The notes under the pieces are model-generated. The model did no database searches, was not told the DNA's origin, and saw only the letters and a list, made by a program, of their open reading frames with translations. A stretch of DNA of 64,000 nucleotides. Origin: Diphasiastrum complanatum. Lineage: Eukaryota > Streptophyta > Lycopodiopsida > Lycopodiales > Lycopodiaceae. The stretch is from contig CM055107.1 in assembly GCA_029204225.1 (NCBI GenBank), positions 25,436,391 to 25,500,390 on the forward strand, given 5' to 3'. The position numbers and the translations under genes were made by a program. Below are positions 45,386-57,060 of this stretch, in pieces (position 1 is the first letter of the stretch; the number at the start of each line of letters is the position of its first letter).

Positions 45386-47560
45386 AGCAATAATTTACAG
45401 GGATTACCAAGATCCTAACTGCGAAAGTCAGATGTATGGTAGACTTGTTGTCCATATGCAAAGTTAGTTGTTGCACACTTTTCTCTCCTAATTCGTTGAG
45501 AAACTGCTCGAGCCATGTAAGCTCATTCGCCATCCTGGTTGCTACAACATATTTCGCTTCGTAGCATGGTTGTGCAACTGTTGTCTGTTTTCTACTGATC
45601 CAGAGAACAGCGGCATTTGTTGTTATGGTGCATCCTCCTGAGATGCTCTTGGAGTCGTCCTTTATAGATGCTGAGCCCGCATCGCTGTAGGACTGCATCT
45701 GAAAGAGAAAAACAAAGACCACAATCTTTTGCAATCTTCCAGTGTGTGGATCCTGGGTTAATATTGAATTGGCTCATTCTGAATACTGCGTAAGCGATGT
45801 CTGGCTGTGTCTTGTCTGCCAAATACATTAGGATAAGCCTTCTATAAGGTTTTTGCAGCATAGCTTCCTGCTCTTCATTGTTCTTTGGATAGTCTTCGTT
45901 ACTCAACACTGTACCAAGTACCATTGGAGTATTTACTCCCTTACAATCTGTCATTTGGAAGTCTTTAATTATCTTGTGAATATATCTTGACTAGTGTAGA
46001 AATAATTTTCCACCTTCAAGTTCTCTTTCAATCTATAAACCTAGGTAGCATCTTGCTTCACCTAGATCTGATATTTCAAAGTGTTTTGAGATATCCTCTT
46101 TTACTTGTGCAATGATAGTGTCCTTTCTTGACAGAATCAATGTATCATCGACATAGACTCCAATGATAATGATTTCACCGTCCATTATCTTCACATAGAC
46201 ATTAGAATCAACTTTTGAAGGCTAGAAGCCCAAGGATCTGAGTGCGTAATCCTTCTTCTTATACCATTGCCTAGAGGACTACTTTAGTCCGTAGATGATC
46301 TTGCGCGTTTTGCAAGCAAAGCTAAGAAATGTCTTGCATGTGAATCTTGGTGGTTGGTCCATGTAGATTTCCTCCTTCATATCTCCATGCAGAAATGTTG
46401 CCCTCTCATCTATGATATGGATCTTAAGACTGTAGGCTGTTGCATATGCAAGCAACATGCATAGCAAAGTATTTTGACTACAGGGAAAAAGGTATCAGTG
46501 TAGTCCACATAGTTTTTTTGTGAAAATCCTTTGGTGACTAGTCTGGCTTTGTATTTTGATACATTGCCATCCGATCCATATTTGTATTTGTAGACCCATT
46601 TGCATTTGATAGCTTTTCTATCTATTGGTAAGGGTTGCTGGTAAGGGCTTGAGGTTCCACACTTCTTTCTGTTTCATGGAAGTCATCTTGTCTTCCATGG
46701 CTTTAATCCAATTTTCTTTCTCTGGGCTGTTGATAGCCTCTTCATATGTTTGCGGTTCACCACTAAATCCGCAGAACTCTTCTTGAGTTGAGGTGGAACT
46801 ATCTAGTGTATACTTGACAGGTTCCCTTCTTTCTCTGTTGGATCTCCTTGGTGGTGTCGTGAGTGCGGTGATTGCCTTGTCTTTTTCGCTTTCGTTGATG
46901 GCAGATTTTTTGTGCGTCACAGGTGTTCCGGGCATAAGCTGTGTGTTGGGTTGTTCGTCATCTGAACTATCACTTAGTCTGTTTGGAACTTGAACATCTT
47001 CATATTCCTGGTTGTCGGGGTGCACTCCCTCTGTCGATGTCAATGTCGGCAGGTTGTAGTATTGCTTGTCTAAGATTTCAAAGCTAACTGAATCTTCGTT
47101 GGTCATTGTTCTTGTCTCATCGAACTTCACATCTCTGACGGTTTTGACTCGATTAGTGTCCGGCAGATAGATTCTGTAGTATGATGAATCTTTATCATGT
47201 CCTACAAAGTATCCTTGCTCGACCTTTTCATCCAGCTTCTTGCGGATTTTGTCGGGGATGTATGCATATGCTATACATCCAAAGATACATACATGAGCTA
47301 GATTAGGCTTACTACCCCACCATACCTCATGTGGTGTGATGTGAGGAACTCCTAATTTGCCTATCCTGTTTTGCAGGTAAGTGGCCGTAGCTACTGCTTC
47401 AGCCCATAATGATGATGTCTTTGAATAGGCCATCATGCACCTTGTTGCTTCCATGAGTGTTCTATTCTTTCTTTCTGCTAGACCATTGTGTTGTGGTGTA
47501 TAGGCTGCAGTTTCCCTATGAAGGATATCACAACTCCCATAATTCTTCCGCATTTGATAT
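45386..47560 (-). pseudogene. Copia pol remnant: integrase, reverse transcriptase, RNase H
   Basis: A 311-codon open stretch (47553-46618) has the integrase C-half (YTPQHNGLAERKNRTLMEA with the catalytic Glu, WAEAVATATYLQNR, VCIFGCIAYAYIP, GYFVGHD) and the RT start (NWIKAMEDKM). RT continues with DERATFLHGDMKEEIYM (the Asp of the usual VKTAFLxG block is retained as DER), a VYVDDTLIL catalytic box (about 46150) and the linker; RNase H follows with SYSDAGSAS, WISRKQ and WLEQFLNELG. At least four stops or frameshifts lie between 46618 and 45592. The N-terminal integrase is cut at 47560. Confidence 0.93.
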
Positions 47561-48023
47561 TAATGCAAGATCTAGTGTAATGATAGTTAGAATTAAAGTA
47601 GAATCAATGTGCTACTATACTGTGGGTCCTATCAGTTGATAAGGATCAGTTGGCCTCGCCACGAGGCAAGTCGACGAGACACGCATCCCGCCGACGGCAA
47701 CCTGGGTCCTCTGAGGTTGCCTTGTTGCTAAGTGCATGCTAGTATAAACAACATCATGATTTGTGAAGAATCTATCACAAACAGCTTGCTTCCGTCTTGA
47801 AACTCTCTTTTGCTTACCAAAAGAACCCAAGAAATTCTCAAATTTCTCTTATTCCTCCAAGATTCAACCTGTGACTCCCTTCAATTGTCTGATAAGGACT
47901 GAAATAAAACTCTATGCTTTATTATTCCTCTGAATTGCTTGCCAACTTAATCAACCGAGTAATGGTCCTTCGAACTCTTCCAAAATTTGGCACCAGGCTA
48001 ACATCGAACTGCACCACTCCCAG
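47561..48023 (-). other. Copia leader/LTR debris
   Basis: Contains the GACGAGACACGCATCCCGCC phrase shared with 35.07 kb. No coding motif. Confidence 0.35.
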
Positions 48024-48035
48024 GCTCTGATACCA
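48024..48035 (-). other. tRNA-iMet primer-binding site of a minus-strand copia
   Basis: GCTCTGATACCA on the plus strand, so TGGTATCAGAGC on the minus strand. It abuts TGTCAAGG at 48036, the start of an LTR that runs right to roughly 48290. Confidence 0.75.
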
Positions 48036-48437
48036 TGTCAAGGATCTTACTAGCAATATAATTACCTAATTTGCAAGCAATCTATCATCAATCAGATAAG
48101 CAGAAAAGAGAGATCACACCACAACCCAAGACAACACTATTGAGCTATATTAACAAAAGAGACTTAAGGGTACATATACACAATCCATTTTTTGTGGAAT
48201 ATCGTTGCATGGCAGTTCGATCCCTGTTACGAGACGTGTGTCCCAACTTTACACTACGTGTGCCGTTAAGCTGGCACTCATGCACACTACATAAGCAGTA
48301 AAAAACTCAAAAACACTACTAAAAGCGAAAAGTCATGAAATTATAAGAGAAACTCGGACTTACTTATTCTAACACTAAATGCAAACTAACATCCAAGCAT
48401 GGATTAGAAACATGCTGAAAAATGAAAAATTGTCGTA

Positions 48438-48457
48438 GCTCCCCACCAACGACGCCA
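48438..48457 (-). other. Degenerate tRNA-Asp primer-binding site
   Basis: Same place relative to its LTR as the site at 41357, with changes (GCTCCCCACCAACGACGCCA). Confidence 0.8.
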
Positions 48458-48461
48458 AAAT

Positions 48462-49166
48462 TGTATCGAGTATTTCCTATCCACCTTCAACCCTAGATCC
48501 ACGCACATCAAGCATCAAAGGAAATGAAGAGGATTAACATGTTGTCACATGGAGATTCGTTCCCATGAGAGTGATAGCATAGTTCATAATCAAGACATGC
48601 TTATGATCCACATCTAACACTAACCATTAACACTACGATCCATTAACACTAATCAAATGAAAGTAAAGTTTACATTTCTCTGTCTCTCTCTTCTTAGTAT
48701 AACAAAGATCAATCCCAACAATTAGCAAATCCAACAAATAGCAAAATCGAAATAAAGCATGAGAGATAGAGGAAGGAAGAAGAGCAAGGACATCCAATTC
48801 CAATTGATAGAGGCTCAACTTGCTTATTGAAATGAACATGGAAGTTCAATTGAATGTAAGAAATGAACTACAAAGCACCACTCTATATAGTGGATTTTAA
48901 GGCTTTGGCCTCAAATCCTATTGGCCAATCTCCACCTCCCTTATTATTTGAAATTCAAATTTTGGGAGGAGCCCTTTTTATTCACTAAATTGACTATTAG
49001 GCCTTGCGACATTAAAATTCCTACAAAAAGGCCTAAAGTCCCTTTATTAACTTCTAACTAATCAAATAACTATGTGATCATCAGGTTAGACTTACACATG
49101 CAAAACAAATCCCTCTCACTTATTAACTAGGGGTAGGTTTGCCTCGATATATGCAAACCCTCCAAA
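48462..49166 (-). repeat. Tat-type gypsy LTR, second minus-strand copy
   Basis: Aligned by eye along its length to 41381-42141: TTCGTTCCCATGAGAGTGATAG, the CATTAACACTA minisatellite words, TTAACTTCTAACTAATCAAAT and the GCAAACCCTCCAA end. It is more diverged than the first copy. The primer site lies on its left, so the interior extended left but is lost. Confidence 0.8.
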
Positions 49167-50219
49167 ATTATCCCCCACCAAAATTGGTGGCGGTCCCACT
49201 ACACCTCATGAGATTTATTTCGGACTTTGATTTGCCTCGTGCTAGATATTTATCAAGTGGTACTGGACTTTCTCCATGAACTCCAAGCGCGGCTCGTTGA
49301 AATCTCTAATGTGCGATAAAAAGCACTTATTAACTCCTACCAACCATTTAGACGTTGTCCAAGATATGAATTTATGCTCTCATGAACCACCCAACATCGC
49401 TGCACGATAGTAGAGTCTGGTTCATAATGAGTGGAACATGCTCGGTGAAGGTTCTCAGAGTGACATATCTCTGAACTCTTGCATGTCTTCAAAACAGGTA
49501 CTTCCTCTGCAAACCAACCTTCGTCCCACTCAATATAGGTAGATCTGAACTAGATGTATTATATGGCAACTCGACAAAGGTTCATATGACTGTTTGAATA
49601 TAGATCTGACTAAAACGTTGATTTTTTAGTCATCAAAAATTGTCCCTTGAAAATACTTTCTTTTCTCTTTTTTTGATCTGATGACTTTAATGACTTTTGC
49701 TCATCATTCTTTTTTTTTAATATTGTCTTTTCTAAAAAAAAAATCAACAAGTAATGAAAAATAACAAAATTGTAAAACAACTAAAGTAAAAATGATTAGA
49801 TCTTCAATCACATTGGTAGATCTGGTTGCCAAAACTTGCATAAGCGGTTGCCATTCACTTAAGTATCAAACTACCATCCAAGTGTTCCAAGATCACTACT
49901 CCATACAATAATATATCTTTAACTTTGTATGGTCCTTCACTTGTGAATTTCAGTTTGACGATACTTATTATATATTTCAACATCAAGTTTCAATGTTGCG
50001 TTTGTTTTCTTTCAGCTTTCAAGGCCATTGACATGGATACTCAAAATGTTCAAAAATTCATTGGAATCATTAATGCACTGAGTTGAAACAAAATTGACAA
50101 TGCTAAAGTGGAGTATTTAACTTGCATGTAAGTTACAATTGATGAAAATGATGCACAATGCATCATTATGTATAATAGAAGTACACCATCATAAAGTAGC
50201 AAGGTTTATGATGCACAAA
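49167..50219. other. Retroelement leader debris, no gene
   Basis: Words of the TCGGTGAAGGTTCT family near 49441 and 49570 link it to the Tat leader. No coding motif. Confidence 0.4.
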
Positions 50220-52127
50220 TGGGTATGGTTTGGTCAGAAGCATGCAACACCGTAATATATCTCCAGAATAGGAGTGCTACCATTGTAGTACCAAAGATAA
50301 CACTTGAAAAGACATTTACAGAGAAGAGTCAAAGGTGAACCATTTGCAAGTCTTCAGATCATTTACCTTTGTACACATTTATAAAGAAGACAGGGGTGAC
50401 CTTCATGTAAAAACTTTGAAGTGTATTTTCTTAGGATATGATGATTGTGTGAAGGGATATAGATGCTTTGATCTTTTGGAGAGAAAAATGCATATTAGCT
50501 GTGATGTTATCTTTGATGAATCTAAGATGTACAAGGATGACATCAACCAACAAAGATGGTATGGTAAGAATTCCTATTGATGATGGACCCATTTGTGAAT
50601 ATTCTTGATGATGGACACGGTGATGCACCTTGTGATACCACCTCACAACCTCTTGAGACATAATGGAGGAGGGATAAGCCATTTAGATCCAAAAGGATTG
50701 AAGTTGTAGGTGACAATGCAAAGAAAAGGATGTACCTTGGGACACATTCTCACAAGAAGCAGATCAATTGATAGAAAGATCCCAAATGGTTTGTGAGATT
50801 GATGGAGAAACATGACATGGATGAATTTTTTGAATCATCCATCTAGGGAGAGCTAAGAAGATCAACAAAATAAAAGACTCTACTTGATAGGTATGAAGCA
50901 AACTATGCTCTCTTGTCAAACATCATTCAAAGCAAAGAGCCTTCAACTTATGATGAAGTGAAGGATGATGATACTTGGGTCAAGCCATGGAAGAAGAGAT
51001 TGAGTCAATTGCCAAGCATGGCACAAGGGACTTGGTGGAACCACGAATTGGCAAGAAACCCATCAATTGTAAATGGGTATACAGCCCTTTATGGTCTCAA
51101 ATAGGCACCACATGCGTGGTATAGTAGGATCGATGTCTACTTTTGTTTGAAGGACATGATCATAACACAGTATGACTCTAATCTTTATGTCTTATGCTTT
51201 GATGGTATGATTTCTTTGGTTGTACTTTACGTTGATGATCTGATTATTACTGGCAATAATCAAGAGATGATCAATATGATCAAGTTTGATCTCGTGAATC
51301 AATTCGAGATGACGGATCTCAACCTGAAGCACTATTGTCTTGGATGAAAGTATGGCGAAAAGGACATGACGTGGAACTAACACATGTCAAGTATGTCATA
51401 GAGTTGCGACAACATTCATGCTACAGGATAGCAAGCCAATGAACACTCCTATTGAACCAAATGAAAAACTTTGCAAGATTGATGAGTCATAGCCATTTGA
51501 TGTGATATTGTATAGACAACTGGTAGGAAGCTTGATTTACCTTACCATGACTAGGCTAGATATATGTTCTGTTATTGGTATTGTGAGTCAATTTATGGCA
51601 ACACCTACTAAAATGGAAGGCAACCATACACACGTTGTGATATGTCAAGGGCACTTCCGACTATGGCTTGGTGTACATGAAGCAAGAAGGTTTACTTGAG
51701 ATTTTTGGTTATGTGGATGCTGATCAAGGAGGTGATTGTGCTGATTGTAGATCAACCACAAACTATGTATTCCAATTTTGTGGTAGTTGCTTTTCTTGGT
51801 CTAATAAAAAGCAACTTACAATTGCTTTATCCACAACAGAAGTAGAGTATAAGGCATTGTGAAGTGCGGCTCAATAAGCCATTTGCTTAAGACAAATCTT
51901 GGATGAGATGGACATGAAGTAGAAAAATTTCACGACTATAAATAGCGACTGTTAGAGTGTCATCCAACTGACAAAGAATCTCGTTTTCCACTTGAGAACC
52001 AAACACATCGAGATTCACTATCACTGTATATGTGGGGTTGTTGAGTAGAGAAAGAAATGTTGTTCATTGTAGTACAGATGAGCAATTAGTTGACATTTTC
52101 ACTAAGTCATTCACTAGAGAAAAGTTT
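50220..52127 (+). pseudogene. Copia pol remnant with internal RT deletion
   Basis: Plus-strand order: integrase end (VWSEACNTVIYLQNRS near 50230; HLQVFRSFTFVHI, IFLGYDD and VIFDES at 50335-50580), RT start (EPSTYDEVKDDDTW), then a jump from CKWVYS directly to LYGLK with loss of roughly 80 codons. The catalytic LYVDDLIITG box (51225-51255) is intact, followed by EMTDLN. RNase H follows (GYVDADQGGDCADCRST, CFSWSNKKQLTIALSTTEVEY) to about 52120. Multiple stops. The end abuts a gypsy-family LTR. Confidence 0.92.
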
Positions 52128-52684
52128 TGTCATGTGTTGTATGTAATTAGCCCATGATCTTGTTAATGAATTACCAAAAATAGCCATGGAACTAGACTAG
52201 ACTAGAACTAGTCATTAGAATTGTTAATAAAGAGGCACAAACAACCACACCATATTTGTATTGGTGAGAATTGTAATAATGGTTGTAAGGCCCAAATTAA
52301 GGTAAAGAGGCCCCAAATGTTAATTATAGGCACTAAAGGCCCACTATAAATAGAGGAGGTTGTGCTAATTTGGTGGCTATTCTACTTTTGTAATTTTTGA
52401 ACGTAATCTTGAAGCTTCTCTTTGAGAGCTTTCTTGATAGTATTGATGGTTCATGTGCTTACAATCACATGAGAGCTATGATCATCCTTTAGTTTCAGGC
52501 CTAATCTTGTGAATGATCAACAATGATGAATAATGGATTCTTACTTTGCCTATTTTGGTGAAGCTTTACTATCTTTGTCTAGTTTCTTGATTTCTTGAGT
52601 ACTTTCTTGATTTATTGTATTTTCATTATAATTTGATGTTAATGAATGGATTAGATATTTAAATGCTAAGATTGGCACATGACA
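52128..52684 (+). repeat. Chromovirus LTR (TGTCATGTG family) followed by primer site
   Basis: 557 bp, starting TGTCATGTG and ending CACATGACA, so the termini are inverted complements. It aligns along its length with 35267-35818 in opposite orientation. A CTATAAATAGAGG box is at about 52345. The primer site to the right shows it is a plus-strand 5' LTR. Confidence 0.85.
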
Positions 52685-52687
52685 ATT

Positions 52688-52699
52688 TTGGTATCAAAG
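52688..52699 (+). other. tRNA-iMet primer-binding site variant
   Basis: TGGTATCAAAGC, one change from the standard TGGTATCAGAGC, three bases after the LTR end. Confidence 0.75.
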
Positions 52700-52723
52700 C
52701 ATTAGATCCTTTCTCCATCAGAT

Positions 52724-52906
52724 TTAGTGGTTTTTGTTAAATTTGGTAGAATTTGAGTCGTCGTCTTCAGGTTTTACTTCTTTACCTGTAACGACATCCC
52801 ATAAGTCGCTGGCGATTAGCAAGGTCTTCATCTTAAATTTCCACAAATGATAATTGGATTCGTTTAGCTTGTCTGCGATAAGACCAGCTTTACTTTGAGA
52901 ATCCAT
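52724..52906 (-). pseudogene. Copia gag N-terminus
   Basis: A 60-codon frame starts at ATG 52906: DKLNESNYHLWKFKMKTLLI with DLWDVVTG, the N-terminal signature of copia gag (W in YHLWK and the LWDVV block). It belongs to a minus-strand element whose tRNA-Met site lies at 53095-53106, and it is cut at 52724 by the plus-strand chromovirus LTR end. Confidence 0.88.
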
Positions 52907-53094
52907 CTGGAACTTAGTCTGTCGATTGTATCGATGATGCTAAGATGTGGTAATGCCAACAATAGGAAATCAATTCTCTGATACTAAAAGGTTGAAAAGA
53001 ACTGAAGAGTATGATATCAATTTGATATCGCGAAAGATATCAAGTATTAGATCTTTCGTTCTGATATCATATTGGAATCAGATATAGTGAAATT

Positions 53095-53106
53095 GCTCTG
53101 ATACCA
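53095..53106 (-). other. tRNA-iMet primer-binding site with degenerate copies nearby
   Basis: GCTCTGATACCA (plus strand) precedes an LTR beginning TGTCGGTATTAG at 53107. Partial copies (TTCTGATATCAT and TCTGATACTAA) occur at 53058 and 52976, suggesting local duplication of the junction. Confidence 0.75.
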
Positions 53107-53765
53107 TGTCGGTATTAGATAAAGAGTAATGATTTCGTTCTGATAACATATCGAAAAGTGGTGTGTAGATGATAGGTGTAGCTCAAAATAATTCGTGTGT
53201 CTAGAAAGAAAACTTTTCGTGCATGGCAGAATAAACTATCTTCATCCCTCCAATGCATGACTACGCTTATCAATTTCAAACAAGACAATAGTGATAGAAA
53301 GCACGTTTGAGCTTATAGTTACTAACTTTGAAATCGCCAATACTATAGTGATTACGTAGCCAAATAGTTAAGCATTAAAAATATATATATATATATATAT
53401 ATATAGACAGATAGATAGAGAGAGAGAAAACAATAAAAGCCTACATATATTAACAAGCATAGAAGAAGCTAAACCCAAAAGAACAAAATTAGGGTTCCCA
53501 CACTAAAAACTCGAGCAAATAATCTCACCCACCTTGGGGAGAAACGATCTAAATATAGTGTGGATATCAGTCTCCAACCCCCTTGTGCTAGAAAAGTGCT
53601 CTAAATACCAAGCTGCAACCTAAACAACATAAGTAACGAGAGAAAATGCAACAACATTGGAAAGAAGTGTAAATGAACTAAAACAATTGCAAAAAATTGA
53701 TCAAATCACTAACAATGTGAAAATGTTGATAAGAAATCTTGTTGACTCTAGTCTAAGCGAAGACT
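53107..53765 (-). repeat. Probable copia 5' LTR, right end uncertain
   Basis: Starts right at the primer site. It contains an (AT)12 run at 53381-53404 and a GATA/GAGA stretch. I could not fix the far end. Confidence 0.4.
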
Positions 53766-54089
53766 AAACTATTCTTAATCAATCATCCCCCTCAAAAAGA
53801 GTCTCTCTAGATGAGATAGAAGTACATTTGTGTTCGCTTGATGATTCCACAACTCGTGAACATGTTTATTCATAGACCAAAACCACTGCCGATATCTGCT
53901 CATTTGAATATGACTACAATTAAGCAAAGACCAACAGTCCAACCTATTGAACCAAATGCACAAGTGATGATTGTCACAAGAGCTTAGAACCATAAGGAGT
54001 TGTTGTTGATCCAACAGCTGCAAAATCTGTGCCAGCTACTGATTTGCCTATCGCATCAGGGGTGTATCCTAACCTCAACTCTGAGAAGA

Positions 54090-54753
54090 AGAAATACCAC
54101 AACATGAGACAGTGGATCAAAGACTTATAAGAAGAGGAGGCATTGTAAGAGTTGCAACAAAGATTCATTCTTCACTTGTGCTGCCATCGGCTCTACATGA
54201 TCCTTTGCGAAGAACACATCAACAAACGGATGTTAACACTCTGTTGCATCACCGCAAAGAACCCTTCAAGATGACTGAACCCAAAGCACGACAAACAGAA
54301 CTGATCGTGAATACTCTATCTAGCAAGATGAATATTACATTGGGAAAATTTTTCAAGTTGGTGCCTCAAGCTAAAGAAGTGTTAGCCGAGAGATTGACCA
54401 AGATAGAACCAAAAGTCCAGTAGGAACCACTATTTTGTGCCGGATTTGAAGATTCAAACGAAGTACTCAATGTAGAGGCATCATGGGAGAGTGAGCAAAG
54501 AAATGTGACCTTGCCAATACAACATAAACAATTTAGTCCAGAGGCAACCGTCATAGATGGAGGCTCAAGAGTCAATCTGATCTCAACTAAGCTATGTGCT
54601 AAATGGGGCCTTACAAGGATGAAACCTACAAAATTTGCAATCAAGTTAGCTTATCAGACTACAGTTCGTCCTAAAGGCATAATGGAAGACATACTAGTGA
54701 AAATTGTGGGAATCCAGTTTGTCATTACTTTTGTAGTAATGGACTTACCATGA
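54090..54753 (+). pseudogene. Gypsy gag end and aspartic protease
   Basis: A plus-strand frame at 54112-54423 (gag-like, KMNITLGKFFKLVPQAKEVL) ends at a TAG. The sequence then continues open at 54505-54753 with a retropepsin-like fold: VIDGGSRVNLIST in place of the usual D-S/T-G-S motif, KWGL and GIMEDILVKI. The fragment resembles proteases of Tat/Athila-type elements. Gly at the active-site third position (DGGS) would likely inactivate it. It stops at 54753 where copia sequence begins. Confidence 0.75.
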
Positions 54754-54789
54754 CAAAAAAGCAAGCCAAACAATATTATAACACAGTTC

Positions 54790-55785
54790 TGAAATGGAAA
54801 AATCCATCACGAAATGCTATGTGATAATAACCTTATATGTCGATAAATCTTTAATCATCAATAACTCAACTCAGGTATTACACAAGACAAAGTCTCTACT
54901 GTCACAAGAATTTGAAATGATAGATTTAGGGCCAGTTCATTACCTACTTGGTATGGAGATCACTAGAGATCACGCAAGCAGAAGGATTACTGTAAGCCAG
55001 AAAACATATCTGAACAATGTACGCAAATATGCATGGAGGACTATAAGTTGATAGACACACCAATGAATCTAGGATCCAAGCTATCTAAAGACATGTGCCC
55101 CAAAACTAATGCAGAATAGAGGGAGATGAGTAGATATCCTTGTCAGTCCATCATCGGATCAATAATGTACTTTATGATTTGCACACGTCCTGATCTAGCT
55201 TATACAGTAAGCACACTGTCACAATATATGTCCAATCTAGGCCTACAACATTGGAAGGCTCTACAATGATTATTGAGATACATTTAAGTGACGAGGCACT
55301 ATCCTTTGCGCTACAACGGTAATACAGATGCTGCACTTACACTAGTTACCTATACAAATTCTGATTGGGCAAGAGACGTTGATACCAGAAAGTCCATGTC
55401 TAATTATATCTGTTTCCTTGCAAGAGAAACCATTTCATGGAACAACAGAAAGCAAAAATGCATTTCATTGTCCTCCACGGAATTCGAATTCGTTGCAGCT
55501 ACATCAGTAATAAAGGAGATCATATGGTTTAGAAGGTTGCTTCAGAATCTGCAATTTCTGCAAATCGGCCCTACTATACTTCAGTGCGACAATCAGAGCT
55601 GTATAGCTCTATCTCTGAATCCACGAACTCATGCTAGAACCAAACACATAGAGGTTTAGTTTCATTTTCTTAGAGAGAAGGTTCAGAACAAAGATATTGT
55701 ACTAAGTTACTGTCACACAGACAATATGTTGGCTGATATTCTGACAAAATCATTGTCAAGGGAAAAACATCTACTATGGTAAGAT
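54790..55785 (+). pseudogene. Copia RT C-terminus and RNase H
   Basis: Starts with the catalytic region as LYVDKSLII, where the second Asp of YVDD is Lys, so it is inactive. It continues with EFEMIDLGPVHYLLGMEI, CTRPDLAYTVSTLSQYM, and an almost complete RNase H at 55288-55659 (YTNSDWARDVDTRKSMSNY, KQKCISLSSTEFE, LQCDNQSCIALS, RTKHIEV), then ADILTKSLSREKH. Stops at several sites. A likely LTR start TGTTAAGTTTC lies at 55786. Confidence 0.93.
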
Positions 55786-56555
55786 TGTTAAGTTTCAATT
55801 TGAATTATTGTTACTACAACACCCTTTTATATAGAAGCGCTATTTTTCATAACAATTGTATTCTTGTTGAATGCTTGAATGCCTCTCACTCTTTACTTTC
55901 TTATTAGAACCTATCTGTCAGAAATAGAGAATAACACGCTTGTCTCAGACGCCTAAATTGTTCGCAGTCTCCATGGTTGTCTACGACACCTACTCGGACA
56001 TCTAAACAAATCAAAACTACTCTACATTCTTAATCTCTAAGTAATCCAAGATCCTTTTTTATTATTGTTTTTCTTTGGTGGGACGATGGCCTCTATTCCG
56101 CTATGGCATGTGAACATCCATCCAAGTACCATCAGGTCAGTGCTGTGAATCGAGTTGCGCTGTGCGCCTATTTAGTGCGAAAGTGCGCTACACAACGCAA
56201 AAGATTATTGGACCTAGATACGTTGTTACCAATCACAGACAATGCAAGAATCAATCACACAACAACAGATGCAGCGCATAAATAGCAGTTGGAAGAACTG
56301 AATATCTTTTGTATTTTGTTTTCTTTCAGAGTGAGTCGACAGTGCATCACGACATAGCGGCTTGACGTCCTCTTGCAATTATGTATTCTACTAGTATGTT
56401 CTACTGCATATCTCTAGCACGCGTTTTATTGATTTCTGATCTATACTTACGTCCCACCAGATGGGATTACAAGATAGTTTAACTAATCGGTACAAGAGAG
56501 AATTATGCTAAACAATAAGTTAACTACATTCTCTTGTACCGTTCCTTTACGGCTG
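55786..56555. other. Probable LTR and flank, no gene
   Basis: Begins with TGTTAAG after the RNase H end and contains a TATATAGAAG box at 55832. The other end is not defined. Confidence 0.35.
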
Positions 56556-56559
56556 AGCG

Positions 56560-56730
56560 CGATAGTTTGAAGCTTCACGTCCGACGTCTGATCTCAACTT
56601 CCTTTTGTATACCCATTTACAGTCGACTTTCTTTCCTTTGGGAAGTACTGGCCTTGAACTCCCTCTTCAATCGGCAATATTGAGAAGATTTCATGGCCTC
56701 TTGATTCTTTGATTCCTGAAAACGTCGATT
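56560..56730 (-). pseudogene. Copia reverse transcriptase fragment
   Basis: Minus strand at about 56660-56590 reads VLPKGKKVDCKWVYKRK, the conserved start of copia RT, then degenerates. No flanking pol blocks, so a small isolated piece. Confidence 0.8.
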
Positions 56731-56975
56731 CGTCAAACTTCACGTGTGTGCTCATTACCACCTTCTTTGAGGTTGTTGGCTATTTGCTATTTGCTAAATA
56801 GAGTTTGCATTGCTATTGAATGTAATGATGTCCACATGATCGAGATTGATTAAGGCATGCGTTTCTACCCTCTCAGCCCTTAAAAATAGTGTTGGGAGGA
56901 GGAGGGTAGGTTGCATGTGGAACCAGCCTTTTCTCCAACAATTTTGCCTTGTTACATTTTGGTCTAGGCAGAATG

Positions 56976-56992
56976 CATAAATTATAAATTTG
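56976..56992 (+). promoter_or_regulatory. Possible TATA element of the MAPR4-like gene
   Basis: GCATAAATTATAAATTTGG lies about 70-85 bp upstream of the ATG at 57061. Supported by position and composition only. Confidence 0.3.
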
Positions 56993-57060
56993 GCTCTCTT
57001 CTGCATCAACAAATAAAAGTAATACCAAAAACTTGTGCGACAGCAGCGTCGTTGTCGTCC

